Positions 34,881 to 47,393 are shown, numbered from the stretch's first letter. The stretch: 64,000 bases of DNA from Dendrophyllia cribrosa (GCA_024195265.1 JAJLRJ010000002.1:47046371-47110370), one strand, 5' to 3'. A program made the numbers and translations. The notes: generated from the sequence alone by a model not told the origin.

Positions 34881-37800
34881 ATGTTCAGGCTAAAGTTTGT
34901 CCCAGCGCTTTTGTTTCTCCTCCTTGGTAAGTACGGTATGTCATAATTAAGCTACTGAATGCCTGATTAACCTAATTTTTCACAACTAATCCATGAATAA
35001 AAGCCAATTGCAGTTTCTAAATCTGATTTTAAGTCAAATCGACGCCAGTAAAAACAGCAGTATTCTCTGGTTCTTGAGCAATGCCAGCACATGCAATTTA
35101 AGCTACGAATACATATTTGTAGCTCAGTACTGGCAACTAGTTTCTTCTTTTTCCTTCGTTTGTCCCTTTTCCAACCAGGAAAGTATATAGAAGACCCTTT
35201 AATTCCGAATGCAAGATTCAAATTATCATTTTTTCTTCCCATACCTTTTTTTATAGCAGTGGCGAAGAGACGTTGTTAGAAAATCAAGAAAATTCAAGTT
35301 GCGTGATCATGTACTAAATTCTCATGAGCTCTCTGATTACCAACGAGAAGAAATGCGACTGTACATTTTCTCAGTTTTATAATTTTATTGTAGTCAGGCG
35401 TTATTCTCTATTGTAAATAGGTGATATCTTATTTTATATTTAGCAGAGGGTTCTCGTAATCGGCTATGTTCCACCTGACGCATTAAAGTGCCACTACTTT
35501 TTAACGCAAATGTATCTAATAGGTTTAGACAAATGCGAATTGCTAAAAATTAGATTGATATATTCTTACACAGCCCAGAAATAGCTGGCCGAAAACCCAC
35601 GAAAATCACGTAAAATCCGTCCGCCATTACTCCGTTCATAAATCCGAGCCCACGTTCTACTGGTTTGCGATCTGGTACACGTGACTTGATTTGTGACGTC
35701 AATGACTCAACGCGGTTCCCTCCTGGTCACAGACAACAAAGCCAAAAGGCACGTGTCAGGCAACTCGATCCAACTCTCAGGGTTCGGTCCCGGTCATTTT
35801 TGAATTGAGTAATGGCGGCAAGCCGAATTCGAAATGTAAAAATAAAATAATGGCACTTCCCGTACGAGTTTTGACTTGAAACTTCACAAGGTAGGTAACG
35901 AGTACTTATAGTTTCAAATACGAAGAGAACAGAAAATGTTTATTTTTGATCATAGTGGCACTTTAAAAAAAATAATGACTTCTTCTTCTTCCTTTTTTTT
36001 ATGCTGATCATTGTTGGGTCTTTACGGTTTAAACCTTGGCCAATTGCTAACAAGAAATCAAACTCCCTGAGAGCGCATGATGAGAGTGATTGTAGTTGAG
36101 ACCAAAGTTCATATTTCCCATAGTTTCCAATTAAATTCTAACTGAATTCAAAGTCTTTAAGAGCGCATGAGAGTCGGTGAAAGCGCACGAGAGTCTCACG
36201 CCACACGAGAGTGAGATTTTGCTTAACTATCGTCAGCCCTTGTACTTGTTTGGCCCGGGTATTAGACAGTAGCTTGTAAAGGGAGCTTTAGTTTGCGTTT
36301 TTTTCTTCCCCTTGTTATAGCTACAGACACGTTTTCTAAATCTATAAAGAAGCGCAGCAAAAAACAGTCCATAACGAAGGAAAGATCTCATTACCTGCTA
36401 CTTATGGGAGACCCTGTTGAAAACGGAGGAAATCACAAAGGACTGGGCATGATTCTTGCTTCAGAACATAGTGAAGACCAAGGAAAACCTAACGAGACAG
36501 AAGCTGGTCATTCGGACCAAAACTCAAACGGTGATCTTGCAGCTACACTTCAAAAATCTTCGAATGGTCCCCCATCAGATCGTGGTTATAGCTACACAGA
36601 AGCGCTATTTACAGGGACACCGTTATTGAATGGCAGACCATTTACAACCTTAGATAGGACACAGAGTTCACAGGGCCCTCTCAATGATCCTGATATCACC
36701 CATACTAAACAAAGCGACAAGGCTGTGAAAAGTTACAAAGGTGCAGGTCTAGTAGATCCGGCAGTGGATAAAGGCGATGATGGTAACAAGATTGAAGGAC
36801 ATGTTCCAATCCAGAAAGAAGTACACACAGAGGAGGGTGTCTCGGGGATAACTGTCAACAAGAATCCAAAAGAAGGTCAGTACAGTGGAACATTACCATC
36901 TAAAGATGAAGAGACAAATTTTTTGAGCAAGTCACCAACAGAAGCAACGGAACACGTTAAAAATGAATATACTGTACCACGCCCGTCTTTGGATGAATCA
37001 CTGGATAAATCACAGAAAAACAACGAAGGGAATCAAGAAACAGAATCGCTAGGCAATAAACCAAAGAGTGACCATTCTAGGGAAGAGATGCACCAAATTA
37101 TGGAAACAGGCCAAACTCAGGAAAATTTTGAAAACACTAGGGGTGGAAGCGGGCAGCTTGCAGAAGAAAACAAGATAATTAACCAAATTCCTCTTAGGGC
37201 AAACGTGAAATCCTACGACGAGGAATCAAACCTATTAGGTTCAAGTAATTTTAATCAAGGACATTTAATACATCCGCAAGCAGATCATGCCTTCAAAAAT
37301 CGGCAAGACGGAGCTGATCAGAACATAGTTACTGGAACTACGGATTCTGAAAAAGCACAAAGCTTGATACAACGACAGAACGATCTAATCAACGTTTGAT
37401 AACTGAAAATAGTGGAAATACCGAAAGCTCGCAAAAAGACAAGCCATCTGGGAACACTGGTTTCGATTTACAACCTAATGGAATTGGAACAACTGAAAAA
37501 GAAACAAATTCTGTTTCTCCGGAAGGTGTAGGTGATACTCATCGGAGCAAAGGCAGCCCAACGTCTTCATTCAAGGAATTAGGAGACAGGCAAACCGACG
37601 TATCACACGACGTACCTGGTCATCACCCTGCAGACCAAACTCCAGAACAACTCCTGATCCCTAGCGTAAAAGGCGCTACTGATAACTTAGGGAAGCAATC
37701 AAATGGAAGATTTAACGATTCAATGACATCTCCACCGTCTAAAGGAGCTGATGGGTTAGAGAGGTTTATCACCCAGCTTCGGCCACATAAGATAATAGAG

Positions 37801-40800
37801 AGCGCCTTTGATGAAGAACTCGCCCAAAGGATAGCTACAGGACCATCTTATCAACAAGATAGCCGTGAAGCCTTGACCAAACAGTCGACTGGAAAACCTT
37901 CAACACTCATGTCTTATCCACGGGTAGATGCTTCACAGTCGTCATCGAGATATCGGGAGGGAAGTAATCCATCAGATTTTAACAGTCAAAATCACGAATT
38001 AAAAAAAGACCAAGGCGGATTATCAGTTCAGGAATCTTCACCTAGCACTGAGACAACTCCACTTGGTGTTATTGGTGGCAATCTGAAGGAGTCAGCAATG
38101 CAGCAAGATACATCAAATCAGTTATCAACGAGTTCAGTGGATACCAGATTGGATCACCAAAGTTCATTGATTGGTGATACAGGCTCTAATCAAGAACATG
38201 GGAACATGGAGACATTAAAAGGAAATTTCGAACACGGGACAAAAACACATACTGAACCAAGCGATAATCCACTTCGACCGCCAGGATATACATCTGCCAA
38301 AGGTGAAACGTCTACTAACATTTCATCTTCATATCGCGAGGGGAGTAATCCGTCAGAGTTTAGCTCGACAAATGATCAGAAAACAGAAGGTCGTGGAGAC
38401 AACTCAGTGTCGTCATCAGGGTCAGTCAGCTTAGATTCAGCTCAAAGTGGTCGTCTGAGCGGAAATCACAAGGAGGAAACCACGCAACGAGGGACTTCAC
38501 ATCAGCTCTCAGAGGGTCTGGTCCATGGAAGACCGGCTGAAGATGGTACTTATACCAACAGCAAAGGCCTATACCAAGGGCATCAGCAGACAGAAACATT
38601 GCAGAACAATGCCGAACATGTGTCTGAGACAAATTCTGATAGCTCCCTGGAATCACAGACACACGTAACAAGCCAAAGGGAGTCTCACAAACAAATCTTA
38701 CCAACATTTTACCATCGGGAGGGCAGTGATCCAACAATTTTTAATCCTCGAGTGGAGAGTATTACAAATGAACGTGGAGCCCAGCTATTTGACACGGCAT
38801 CGAGTAGCAATCAAAAGCAGTCAAATACGCAAAATGAAAGGTCAGATCAGATGATGCCTGTAAGTAGGGTCGACACAGGACCGATAAATGGAGGCAGAAA
38901 CTCTCAACAACAGGTAATACAAAACAGCGTCGAGAAAGACAAAGGGCAAAATTATGCATCGGGTGACTATTCAACTGCACCAACACCATCAGGAGAGCGT
39001 GGATTTGAATTAGGAGAACCGGAACACGCGAACCAACTTAAAGGAAGAAATAAAGATCAACAACAAACTGAAAGCAACAGCGATAGATCTTCTGAAAGGC
39101 TAAATAATGACCAACAGAAAGAAAGCGATCACGACAACAAGAACCAAAAGATAGTTTATTTCTTTAAGATGGCGAAGGGTATTCCACTTTTAAATAACAG
39201 ACCAGCCCATGATCAGGAAGTACAACAGAACGAAACTCACGTAACAGGATATCAATCTACTGGTGAAGTTTTGAAAGAAGACAGCCAATCCAACAACGTT
39301 GGAGAAATGGTCTCTCAATGGAAATGGCAATATTGGCCAAAACCAAGTTACAGACCAAAACCTAGTCCAATTCCTAGTCCAATTCCCAGTCCAATTCCTA
39401 GTCCAAGTCCTAGTCCAAGTTCTAGTCCATCGAGTGGAGGAGGAGGTGGAGCCATTGGTGGCAGCAGCGCGAATTCAAACGTGCCTCAGGGTAAGCATCG
39501 GTAGTTGAAACATAATGTTGGTTAGATTATAATAAAAGTGTAACGTTGGGTGCAGTTTGTATCTCACCGTCTACTAAACATTTCCCAAAACGGAAGTAGT
39601 TCGAAGCAAAAATAGTATAAAAGTATATATACTGCACTTCATAAAGAAGCCGTCGTACAAAATTTAGTCATGGTAAACTTTTATCCAAACTATGCGAAAT
39701 ATGAGATATGTGTCTAAAGAAAATGACGCATAGCTGAAGTTTGTATAGAGATAATAACGATTCGAACACCCATTATACCTATGTGCAAAGGTAACTCACC
39801 TAGAAATACAACGATAGCAGTGAGCGAAAAGTCAACTTAATGATTTTCAATTTACAGCAGCGAAGACAAAAAGAAACAAACCCTATACATTAAAATAGAC
39901 ACAAAGCTATTTCAATTTTGGGTTAATTAATTTGCAAACCCGACTGAGTGTTCTTTTAATTCTGCATTCGAGCAACCGAGACGTTTCTTTTATTTTGAAT
40001 TCCTATTTTCTGGGTTCTTTGCGGCTTTGACACCGGTTTGATTGACAGTTCCTCCCATTTTGACAATCAGTGTTTTCCGTTTCCCAGAAACGGGATTTCT
40101 AAAAACAACAAAAACTCCGGAGTCGTCCTTTTCCCTCCATCTCCCCCATCCCATTTGGTTTTATCGTAATTTTGCATAAATTATAAACCACTCAGTCTAT
40201 CGTTTAATAGACCCCTATTTTAATTTTATTGAAATGCAAAACAGTTCCTTCGCATAATGTCTTCGTACTATACATGTACCCTTTGAGGGATCACATATTA
40301 ATTTGAATCTATATATAATAATGAACTCTTAATGACTGGTTCTGAGGGAAACAGTGAATTTTGTTTCCCGAGAATGTCTTTCCTCTCTCCTCTGACGTCA
40401 AAATTGTTGCCCGCTTTCGCAAATGTTGCCCGCTTTGGACAATTGGCGGGAAACAGTTTGTTTGTTAGATGTCATGTGACCATGAATCAACCATTCAACG
40501 TGCGCGTTGTATTGAGAAAAACTCCAGCTATATAACAACAATATTTATGATTAACCGTTTGTAATCAATAAATTAATAAAGAAAAACAATTAAAATAAAA
40601 TTTATCATTTTGTTTTTCATATAGATGACTCAGAGTTTGAGCAAGAATCGATAAAAACGCATAATAATTATCGAAAGACGCATGGAGTTCCAGAAATGAC
40701 GTTAGATCGAGATCTCTGTAACCAAGCTAAGGGATATGCCCAGAAGATTGCAAATATGGGCCAAATGATTCATTCATCTCGGGAAGAAAGAGGAAAGTCT

Positions 40801-43091
40801 ATTGGAGAGAATTTGGCGTATGCATGCGCATCAAATGGCACTCCACTGACAGGAAAGAGTGCTACCAAAATGTGGTATGATTTTTTATTTATTACTTTTC
40901 CTAACAAGGGATAACATAAATTTCTCAAACATCAGTTGCCAGAAGTCAAGTGAGAAGGCAGCTCAACTTAGCTTTCTAAACGAATATAATTAATTTTGTT
41001 GGGACTGTGTCCTTATGTTTATTGGGTTATATCCTTGTTTTTTAGCGGATTTTTCTAGGCAAGTGACCTACAAAGCGACTACCACATATTATTCTTTTTA
41101 TCGTTGATCATCGACAGAAGATTAAACGAGAACCACCAATTATAAATTAGTCTGACGGAAACTTTTGTCGTACCGTTTTAGGGGTTAAAGATATGATGGC
41201 TGTTACTTTTTTCAAAATACCTGAATACACCATTTTACGGTTGTGTTCTTAGTACCCTGGGGCCGTATTCACGAAAGCATCCTAAGTCCAAAGAGCCTCC
41301 TAAGATATAACTTAGGAGATAGCTGGTATTCACGAAGACCTCCTATTTTAAGACATGTCTTATTTTTTCTTCTAAACTTAGGACCTCCTAAATTTTTAAC
41401 TGGTATTCACGAAGACCTCCTAACTTAAGATATGTCTTAATTTTTCTCCTAAACTTAGGAGGTCGAAATTGACCTCCTAACTTATTAAAACATGTCTTGA
41501 CGGAGGCTAAATTCGATTGTTAACGAGTTTTACGTCGATTTTCAGCGTGATTATTGTGTATCACAATAGTTACCGATTAGATAAACATTACAAAGCATTA
41601 TATTGCTAAGAAAAATTAAACATTTTCTAGTGATGTCAAACAACACGGTTAGTTTTATATAGGCCTTCGTGTCATTATTTAAACGGGTTCCACATTTCTT
41701 TCTCTTTGCAGAATTATATTTCCGTTTTTCGTGAAAATAAGCCCTTGTACAAGAAATATGGAAGTAGACCCTATTAAAACGATGATGGATTTGTTTGTTG
41801 CTTTCGCTACTGACCATGAACGAAGATATTATATCACGGTTTTGCTATCTTAAATTCGAGATGAAATAAAGATTATTGTATCGTCATTGTGATTACAACA
41901 ACAATTTACACAATAAAAAATATTCATTCATGTAATTTTCATAACTTATTATTCATAAGATCGCGCCATATAAACTGTCTCTGATTGGTTTACTTTTACT
42001 AATCGATAACTGCCCGCGACCATTAAACTTAGGAGACTGCTAAGTTACGATTACCTTAGGATGGTCATAAGATATCGTTCGTGAATAGCACTTAGGACAT
42101 ATCTTAGGAAGCTCCTAAATTTTCTCTTAAGTTATATCTTAAGATATATCTTAGGTAGGATTTCGTGAATACGGCCCCTGGCCTCTGAGTGAAAGTGAAG
42201 CTGGAGTTGACTTTGTTCTGATACAAACCTTCCTGCTTTTCACATGTAAATCATATTAGTTAGCATAAGAACAACATGACTTACATATGAAAAGAAGGAA
42301 GGTTTCTATCAAAACAAGGTCAACGTCAGCCTCATTTCACACAAAGACCAGGTTACTAAGTAGAAACTGTAAAATGGTCTATTGTCAACCTCGTACCCAG
42401 GGCTTTCTACGCGTTCACAATGGCGGAGAAGTAACTCCTGGAAAAGGCTGCTGGAGTATTGTGTCGCGTAAAACATGATACAATGTCTTCGTTGGGTCTG
42501 AACGAAATAACCTCCGAAAAGGCTATTTCACCATGTGTCACGTGACAAAATACTCCACGATTCCACGATAACTTCCAACTAAGGGCGCACTGTCTCTTTT
42601 CTATGGGACCCCCCACGGGCAACAACCAATCTTCAAAGTTGCGTCGCAATGTGAAAAGTTAAATAACATTCAACTAATAATTTAATGCACTTGGCAGCTT
42701 GTAATGCCCGTTGTCAAAGCCACGTCCCATCACGATTCTGACAGAGCGACCGAGTAAAGATAATGTTAGCTAATTTTCCGCCATTTTAATGTTTTTTTTT
42801 TCCTGGATGTAGTATATCAGTTGCTTTTCAATCCATTTCAGGTACGATGAGGTGTGTAAACCTGGATACAACTTTGCCAATGGCGGTTTTAGCGGTAGTA
42901 CGGGTCACTTTACTCAGGTGGTGTGGAAAGACAGTGTCAAGCTGGGTATCGGTCAGGGAAAAGCAACACAGAATGGAATGCAATGCATATACGTAGTGGG
43001 TCGGTACGGAATTGCAGGAAACATGATGGGAGAGTTCCAGGATCAAGTGCTCAAAGGAAACTTTAACCAGCAATATTGTAACAATGTCTAA
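34881..43091 (+). CDS. Secreted CAP (SCP/PR-1) domain protein with giant disordered repeat exon; one apparent frameshift
   Basis: Exons: 34881-34926 (signal peptide, phase 1), 36321-39490, 40625-40874, 42842-43091. Exon 2 encodes about 1,057 residues rich in Ser, Asn, Gln, Gly, Asp and Glu. It contains regularly spaced REGS(N/D)P units (37951, 38332, 38710), two copies of PLLN(G/N)RP, and a PSPIPSP-type plus poly-Gly hinge just before the CAP domain. The CAP domain is complete: HNNYRKTHGVP, GENLAYAC, GHFTQVVW and CIYVVGRY. Exon 2 runs in one frame to TGA at 37397-37399, then in another from after 37350 to its end. Exon length is short by one base for the flanking phases, so a single-base deletion (assembly error, allele or real lesion) in 37350-37397 is the simplest reading; with it allowed for, the product is about 1,238 aa. 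AATAAA lies at 43197. Role unknown; probably extracellular matrix, mucus or secretory material. CAP boundaries are certain, biology is not. Confidence 0.85.
35487..35962. mobile_element. TTAA-flanked element with AGTGCCACTA ends (CAP gene intron 1)
   Basis: 476 bp. AGTGCCACTA and TAGTGGCACT are perfect complements, flanked by TTAA at 35483-35486 and 35963-35966. An internal pair (CCGCCATTACTC and GAGTAATGGCGG) adds a second hairpin. Non-coding. Confidence 0.8.
37350..37397 (+). other. Frameshift interval in CAP gene exon 2
   Basis: The upstream frame stops at 37397-37399, while the downstream frame is closed by a TGA at 37348-37350. A switch must therefore occur in these 48 bases. An A5 run at 37350-37354 is the most error-prone site. 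No GT-AG intron fits. Confidence 0.75.
37540..39090 (+). repeat. Protein-level tandem repeat of about 126 residues inside CAP gene exon 2
   Basis: The REGS(N/D)P motif codons begin at 37951, 38332 and 38710, spacings of 381 and 378 bases (127 and 126 residues). Between them, GNLKESAMQQDTSNQLS aligns with GNHKEETTQRGTSHQLS. An earlier block at 37540 (HRSKGSPTSSF) may be a fourth, more diverged unit. DNA identity is low, so the repeat is old and kept at protein level. Confidence 0.7.
39491..40624 (+). other. CAP gene intron 2, no other feature seen
   Basis: GT-AG intron of 1,134 bases joining phase 1 to phase 1. AT-rich; neither a repeat family nor an embedded gene is recognised. Confidence 0.6.
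41259..42178. mobile_element. 920-bp element with GGGGCCGTATTCACGAA ends, copy 2 (CAP gene intron 3)
   Basis: Same terminal repeats and interior as 30460-31388, including the ATCGCGCCATATAAACT block, differing by small indels and substitutions. It sits inside intron 3 (40875-42841) of the CAP gene. No transposase. Confidence 0.85.
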
Positions 43092-43196
43092 GAGACTCCG
43101 TTTGCGATTAATATTTTACAGTTCCATCGACGCGCCTTGCCTTGAGCACCAACAAACTGTTTTTCAAGTTTCCACGATATCTCCAGCGTGGGAAGC

Positions 43197-43202
43197 AATA
43201 AA
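43197..43202 (+). terminator. Poly(A) signal AATAAA of the first CAP gene
   Basis: A canonical hexamer 106 bases after the CAP gene stop codon, the first such signal after the coding end. Confidence 0.55.
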
Positions 43203-43211
43203 GTGAATACA

Positions 43212-43518
43212 ATAGGCCACTTCGAAAAATACCATAATAATCTTTTATGTGCATGCTCAGCCTCACCGGGGTGTAATTATTCAAATCTCCCAGAATGGCA
43301 CAATGGAATTCAGAGTACATGTAGGAGCGCTAGGACGTAGCATTGTGTGTTCGTACACAAAATAATGTGTGCACCGTATGCATATTGCCAAGACGTTGAA
43401 GCATAGCACGTGCAGTTCGTGCTGAAAACAAAAGAAATTCGAAAAATCAGGCTTACATCAAGCACCACCCAAACCTGCACTTTAGAGAGTATTATGGTAT
43501 TTTTCGAAGCGGCCTATT
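43212..43518. mobile_element. Inverted-repeat element 3' of the first CAP gene
   Basis: ATAGGCCACTTCGAAAAATA at the left pairs with TATTTTTCGAAGCGGCCTAT at the right; arms are about 32 bases around a 240-base centre. MITE-like and non-coding. Confidence 0.7.
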
Positions 43519-43576
43519 TTCGTATTTTGTAACCGGTAACTTTATACTCCTGTGATAAACACGAAAGCGACAAGAT

Positions 43577-43702
43577 TATATTCCATCGTGCTCAACTTTG
43601 AGAGGAGGCGTGCCCGTCAATTGGTCATGAATTCATGCTCTCTGATTGGCTATCTTGTGAAACAGTTTGTTGCGTGCTCACGGTTTGGCGCGTCGCACTG
43701 TA
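43577..43702. repeat. Interspersed repeat, copy 2 of the 8505-8640 family
   Basis: It shares ATTCCATC(A/G)TGCTCAAC, GAATTCATGCTC and TGATTGGCTA with the CK2 intron 7 copy. Unknown class. Confidence 0.6.
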
Positions 43703-44432
43703 ACAATAACCAGAAGACAATAGCTATAAAACCTACCTATCTATCTGGACCATGTTTAAAGTGGCTTTTCGAAGATGGCTCAACATTAATAACAGTAGTC
43801 TCCTCAAAAGACCGTCTTGAAGCAGTTATTTTTTTCTACATAAAACATTCTTAAGATTAACAAGCGAAATAACAGTAACTATGCCCGTTTCTTTCAAAGA
43901 GGTTTTGTTTCACAGAGATTAAGGGTGCGTTTTGTTTTGAAAATACGAATCCCGATTCTTTTAATAATCCACAGGCCTTTTTTTACTGAAATCCCAAAAC
44001 GGATTATGAACCCAAATAATCATTAGTTACGGTAGATGCAATTCACCAGATCATATCTAAATCCAGATTTTTGAGATAAGCATTGTGTCGAGAAAGGATC
44101 TGGAAAAGCACATCTGACCAGCGGTCTATCATGCAAGTTTACACAACCCGTCCGCCATTTTCTTTTTACGATAGTCCATATCATGGGCAATGAGGAAATA
44201 TTTCAGTGGCATATATAGATAATATAACATTGTTAATATGAAGCTATTTTAATAGACGTTGTCTGAAGATTTGTGCATTGGTACATTCCAAGACCGCAAG
44301 GCATTGTGGGTACAGTTCATCTTGCCTAAATCCGTATCGCCTGGCGTATCGATCACAACAAAGGCCATCGCTGTATTGAGCCGGAATTAATTGTCCTGTG
44401 AAGAGTATTTTGAAGAGTATATTCTGTGTGGA

Positions 44433-44725
44433 TCCCTCCCATATAAAAATGGCGGGGGGGTGCTCATCGTAACTTTTAGGAGTCAAAATGTGGACATTGG
44501 TACCGCTTAGGGTACTAAAATCTAAAATGACCACCGGTACCTTTTAGGGTATGAGCCGAAAAAATATGACAGAATATGACATGTGTTGTTCTAGAATTAG
44601 TACTACCTCTTGGGAGTAAAAATTATTTTGAGCCACGCCCATCAAACAAGATTCTGGTACCTTTTAGGGTGTTTTGCGAACATTTCCGACGAGCGTTTTT
44701 ATATAGGACCCCCCCCCCCCCCCCC
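44433..44725. repeat. Repeat rich in GGTACCTTTTAGGGTA with poly-C end
   Basis: ATATAAAAATGGCGGGGGGGT at the left and CGTTTTTATATAGGACCCCC at the right are roughly inverted. The interior repeats GGTACC(G/T)(C/T)TTAGGGTA four times. The right end is a run of 17 C (44709-44725), probably mis-sized. Non-coding. Confidence 0.55.
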
Positions 44726-44994
44726 AAGGTATAGTACTGTGCTAGATAAATCAGTAAATAGACTAAACGATTAAAATAAAATACGTTTAAAATAAGTTAA
44801 GTTAAATAAGTTAAAATAAATAACTGTAACCTGTAACGCGTTTTGTGGAATTGCAGAAACCAGTTTGACAAAAAGAAAATAAACAAAACACGATGTCATG
44901 TTTTTTTGTACCGTTGACCTTGATTTACCTTTATCAACCTAAGAACACATAAATTCAACACCGAACAAGAGATTCTGTCCATAGACTCAAAAGC

Positions 44995-45310
44995 TGAAAC
45001 CACCTTGTACAGCATGATAAACAGCACCACAGGAAAGTACTGCTCAGTAGCTTTCATTTCAATGGTCACAGTTTGGGATTTCATCTGCACACTTAAAGGT
45101 CAGAACTACCTTGTACAAGCTTTGTACAGCATAATAAACAGTATACAGGAAAGTACTGCTCAGTAACTTTTACTGAAAATTCTACACTTCAAGATTTTCA
45201 CCCTACAGACTCACAAGTTAGAACCACCGTGCAAATCATATTTAACAGCACCACAGGAGAGTATTAATACGGTGAATAGCTTTCATTTAAATTGAAGAAC
45301 AATACTGCTC
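44995..45310. repeat. Diverged tandem repeat
   Basis: Blocks of the form ACCACCTTGTACAGCAT, AACAGCACCACAGGAAAGTA and CTCAGTAGCTTTCATTT recur three times with drift. A related single block precedes the element at 15686. Confidence 0.55.
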
Positions 45311-45379
45311 AAAAAGTTACTGTGTAAAAAAATAAACAAAAGCCCATTAGGAAGGTAAAAACGTTTGTTACTTAGGCCC

Positions 45380-45570
45380 TTAGTTCGTCGCAGAACATAG
45401 GCCATCAACCTGAAAGATGTCCATCGAACCCGTTTTGGGCCAGCCTCGAAAGGTTCCCCAAGTTATAGCCTGCTTTAATTTTTTATTTTCAGCACGTCTT
45501 CTCCATGACCCTCTAGGTGTTCCCCTTCGTCTTGTAATTATAATACCTTTTTGGAATGCTCCCTCATCTC
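45380..45570 (-). pseudogene. Possible degenerate LINE 3' end
   Basis: Read on the minus strand, a broken frame gives RRRGTPRGSWRRRAENKK followed by a stretch ending VDGLCSATN and a stop. This recalls the C-terminal end of LINE reverse transcriptases in cnidarians (...F-V-D-A-L-C-S-T-R-N). It is weak, frame-broken and unplaced in a family. Confidence 0.35.
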
Positions 45571-46935
45571 AGCTTCAACTTTATTAATTGAACGACTCTG
45601 TGCCTTCCACTCAGCAAGCTTTGCCTTCTAGAGGCTTTAGTTTTTCACTCTATCCTGCATGCCAGCGGAATCTAAGGACTTTCCTAAGGCAGTGATTTGC
45701 GAATATATGAAGCGTACCCAAATACTTGCTTGACACCCCTTCATGTTCGTACTGAGGATGCCATCGGATAAGCGTATCCTAAAAGTTATATTTGATGAAT
45801 ATAGGGGATATGCACTGGAATAAGACAAAAACTGTTGAACGGTTGGTATAAAGGGAGCCAGAAGGAAGATGCAAGGGAGGCATCTGGAGAGATGTATGCA
45901 GTTGAGGGCAACGGCAACTGGTCAATGCCACATGACAGAGCAGCATAAATTAAAAAATCAATTTTCAATCTGCTCCCTACAGTATGGAGAAGGAAACGAC
46001 ACATGCTGCTGCTAATGATGATGACGATGTATCGTGACTGAGATTATTAATGTCACGCAAATTCTGAAATTCATGCATTAACATGCGTTACACTGCCGCA
46101 AGTCACATAACAAACAAACATTTTCTAAACAAATCCACAAATCATAGCGTACCGATCCTAGGTTTAATTTGAACCCGTTGAGCAAAAGCTAATTTGTTAT
46201 CAATGCCAATTTGGTATCAGCGAAAATCGCAGTGATTTTAGATAGTGCCGTCAGTAAGTACCACCACGGACCACTCATATTTTTGTTTGGGGACATACTT
46301 CCGTATATCATCTTACTACCGTTATTGCTCAGCAGATAAATAGTTAATCTCCTTTCCCTTCCCTTTTGTGTCACATCGTTAACTTTAAAAGTGTAGAATT
46401 TCAACAGTTTAGGATTTAGTTGAGACTTAAACTATCTCTATTTCCCGAAAGTAATTTGCTTCTTAATTTCCTCCTTAGATATAAAACACAAACCACGCGT
46501 TCAAAGCACTTGACCTACCTGTGTTCAGTTCATTCGCTCCATGAGATCATGGCCTAGACTTGAAGGATTTTACCTTCAACGCAATGCATATTTCATGTGT
46601 TGTTCACTCGCTCGTTGTTTATCGAAAGCTCTGATTTTCTTTTCCTTTAAATGAATTTGCCTTGAAGGATAGTGTTGGGAAATTTTTCATACCCGACTGA
46701 TCATCATTCGCAGAAATTCTACAAGCAAATCATTCTTTGCTCGTACACCTACATAGGTAAGTATTGGAATACGCATATTGTAAGGGAGGTGGATCGATTC
46801 AGAACGAAAAAGAAACATTGAAGGGTAATTTCTATGTAAATATTCAAATGACTTTAATTTCAATTTTATCATAAGTTAAAATTTACCGCATTCTTAAGGT
46901 TTTTCTTTTTAATGTATTTATGTTACTGCAGACCA
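45571..46935. other. Intergenic, no gene recognised
   Basis: Short minus-strand frames (45637-45828, 45786-46004, 46189-46404) are uninformative. No exon with matching phase to a CAP gene is seen. Confidence 0.35.
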
Positions 46936-46941
46936 AACGAA

Positions 46942-46987
46942 ATGAGCCATCTGAGGTCTATATCAGCGATCATCCTTTTACAGTGTG
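46942..46987 (+). pseudogene. Orphan signal-peptide exon, CAP-family type
   Basis: An ATG opens 15 codons of a signal-peptide-like sequence (basic start, then hydrophobic core SAIILLQC) and reaches a GGTAAGC donor in phase 1. It is 46 nt long, exactly the length and phase of the first exon of the CAP gene at 34881-34926, on the same strand. No + strand CAP exon follows before the opposite-strand CAP gene; the 500-N gap and a 1-kb foldback element lie in between. Either the downstream exons are missing from the assembly or lost, or the resemblance is chance. The core is short for a signal peptide. Confidence 0.4.
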
Positions 46988-47191
46988 GTAAGCTTAAGTT
47001 AACATATATTTATATTGCTTTTAACCTAATCGTATTTTAAAATACGTTTACTTAAAACTACAAGACAGAGAGTATAGTTTCTAATGAAATGCCTTTTATC
47101 TGACGTAAAATTGAATTTCGTATTTTCAAAGCAGAGAGTTGCATTACAATGTGTTACTGAATATCTTGGCGAAGATCTAGTTTTCCGGGAA

Positions 47192-47220
47192 GGGGGGGGG
47201 GGGGGGGGGGGGGGGGGGGG
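47192..47220 (+). repeat. Poly-G tract (29 nt)
   Basis: Uninterrupted G run, immediately upstream of the large foldback element. Its length is unreliable. Confidence 0.9.
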
Positions 47221-47393
47221 AGGGAGTGCCTGCGCAAAAATTAAAATTTTATATCTTCAGAAATATTTGACAAATACCCAACAGACTTCCTTACTGTTCT
47301 TAAATTTATCTGGGAACATTCACCGATTTTTGTTCCTGACATGTGACGTTCAAGGCAACCATATTTTGAATTTCCTGCTAAATTAACGTTTAA

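Noticed and set aside
38426..38989. Two minus-strand frames of 103 and 75 residues
   Set aside because: Antisense of the giant CAP exon, which has a consistent sense frame with phase-matched splice sites.
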